A DNA stretch of 50,141 nt from Ochromonas danica. Lineage: Eukaryota; Sar; Chrysophyceae; Chromulinales; Chromulinaceae. The stretch covers positions 1 through 50,141 of the forward strand of contig VKHL01000186.1 of NCBI GenBank assembly GCA_015146655.1. Direction: 5' to 3'. Shown here in pieces: positions 48,990 to 50,141 of this stretch. Made by a program: the position numbers and the translations under genes. Numbering within the stretch: the stretch's first letter is position 1; every line of letters starts with the position of its first letter. The notes beneath the pieces are model-generated. The model searched no databases. It was not told the DNA's origin and saw only the letters and a program-made list of their open reading frames with translations.

Positions 48990-49650
48990 CGATATCATGG
49001 ATGAGGCAGTGGAAGGACCTGCTGCCTCAAACATTGGCAAGGAGCCATGATAATAAGGAATGTCTGGCTGCAGGGAAGCAGCAGAAACAGAAGCAGCAGT
49101 CGCACAAGAAGAAGCGGAAGTAGAGTAATAACGAGCAGGAGCAGGAGTCTCTCGCTCCAGATGCCTTGCTCCAGATGTTGGTGTAGTAACTGTCCCATAG
49201 CTTCGGTTCTCGATGAAGCGACTGTGACTGTCATGGCTGTCATAGCTGCTGTACTCTTCTGAAGAGGTGCTCGCATATATGGTCGAGGTGGAGGAAGAGC
49301 TGAGATCGCGTCTGCTGTTGCTGAGAGAGCATCCAGATGGGGTGGTGGATGGTGGAAGAGACTCGCCTACCTTCCTCATCCAATCCAGCCGCTCTCCGCA
49401 CCGCATTGATCTTCTCCAACGAGCGATTAGACAATTGGCAGTCGAAGCTAATTCCCTCCAAACACAAGCCTTGCAGATTCTTGATGACGATCTCAGCATC
49501 TTCTAATCGATCGATGAGCAGAAAGCCATACCCTGATTGACATTTGCGAGCCTACATAACAACCATAACATAATAATCACACACATAGAGAGAGTGAAAA
49601 CGAGTGTGGGAGAGACCGTACCTCATTAACGTATTTAATGGAACATTTTA
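48990..49650 (-). pseudogene. Truncated, frameshifted copy of the RRM-like gene
   Basis: The segment aligns with about 45560-46260 of the intact gene at high similarity, including the exon-4 acceptor and the end of exon 3. The RRM part is kept (CLEGISFDCQLSNRSLEKINAVRRAAG), followed by a deletion of 47 bases relative to the intact gene, not a multiple of three, which puts the downstream part (SLPPSTTPSGCSLSNSRRDL) out of frame. Homology stops abruptly near 48990, so the Tyr/Pro-rich end is missing, and no N-terminal exons are found. Many substitutions separate it from the intact gene, so it is an older duplication than the GCP2 repeat. Confidence 0.7.
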
Positions 49651-50141
49651 TGCTGTGATGAACAATGAAACATTGTAACTCTGAGATCTTTGACCACACC
49701 ACACTACACTGTCCCTTGAAGAATAGAGGTCTCTCCCACCTTCTAGAACTGGTAAACAACTCTCAGCAAGTGAATTTATGATTCCACACAACATGCTATA
49801 TCAAACACCGTTTATCATACAGCTCTTCTAACCTCCTCATTTGATGATGTCTGTCCTCAATTTATCTCATCGTTCTTATACTTCCTTCTCGAGGCTCTTC
49901 AATGGTGTCTTGTTGATTGTTGTTGAAGACAAGGTCAATTGCTCTTATTGCGAGGGAAACAATACTGTACAGCACTCCACTGCGCTTGCTTCTTCTCCTC
50001 GCACGCTCTGCAATAATAGTTCGGCTTTAACTGCGCGCCTCGGGTCAGATTCCCAGAGTTTGGGGTTTGGGGTTGTTGTCAAAGCAATCTTCGCACAAGC
50101 TGCCTAGTCTAACAACCAAATTACACTATATTACACTATAC
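49651..50141. other. Window end, no gene recognised
   Basis: No coding sequence was identified. It carries a second copy of a short intergenic motif (about 49731-49770) and a GGGTTTGGGGTTG stretch near 50060. A plus-strand open frame at 49841-50107 lacks any recognisable domain. Confidence 0.5.

Noticed and set aside
49841-50107. Plus-strand frame near the window end
   Set aside because: No recognisable domain or splice context; not enough support to call a gene.

Overview
The window is nuclear DNA of a flagellated, plastid-bearing protist, most likely a photosynthetic stramenopile (ochrophyte); a haptophyte or chlorarachniophyte cannot be excluded. Evidence: almost every gene rebuilds only across short GT-AG introns (mostly 60-90 nt). 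There is an axonemal dynein heavy chain, so the cell builds a cilium. There is also a plastid terminal oxidase with a signal-peptide-like plus transit-like leader, which points to a complex plastid. All exon models here were made by eye from splice sites, reading phase and protein conservation.

Layout. 80-3766 (+): gamma-tubulin complex protein 2, 5' end outside the window. 4060-7658: an inserted segment with a Crinkler (CRN)-type gene (ubiquitin-like header, STAND-like NTPase, degenerate REase; minus strand), a HemK2-like methyltransferase fragment and a small unknown spliced gene. The segment is bracketed by two 343-bp direct repeats with no difference I can see; these duplicate the end of the GCP2 gene. 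8029-9729 (-): ADAT1-like tRNA adenosine deaminase. 10057-11244 (-): decayed organelle-type repeat protein. 11796-14583 (-): membrane hybrid histidine kinase. 14948-16514 (-): RBBP4/MSI1 WD40 histone chaperone, divergent from 16745-19551 (+), a secreted GH31 alpha-glucosidase with a trefoil domain. 19799-24633 (-): kinesin with 17- and 22-nt micro-exons, divergent from 25025-27358 (+), a very large Rab-like GTPase. 27694-29468 (+): PTOX. 29867-30364 (-): F-box protein. 30807-31745 (-): HTH/coiled-coil protein. 32135-44765 (-): inner-arm axonemal dynein heavy chain, about 4,116 aa. 45210-46873 (-): RRM-like protein, with a truncated frameshifted copy at 48990-49650.

The neighbours do not form a pathway. 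Several are microtubule proteins (GCP2, kinesin, dynein), but they are interleaved with unrelated housekeeping, signalling and metabolic genes, as expected for a eukaryotic chromosome. The most unusual feature is the CRN-bearing insertion: by eye its flanking repeats are identical, so it looks very young (or is an assembly artefact), and it carries gene fragments besides the CRN gene.
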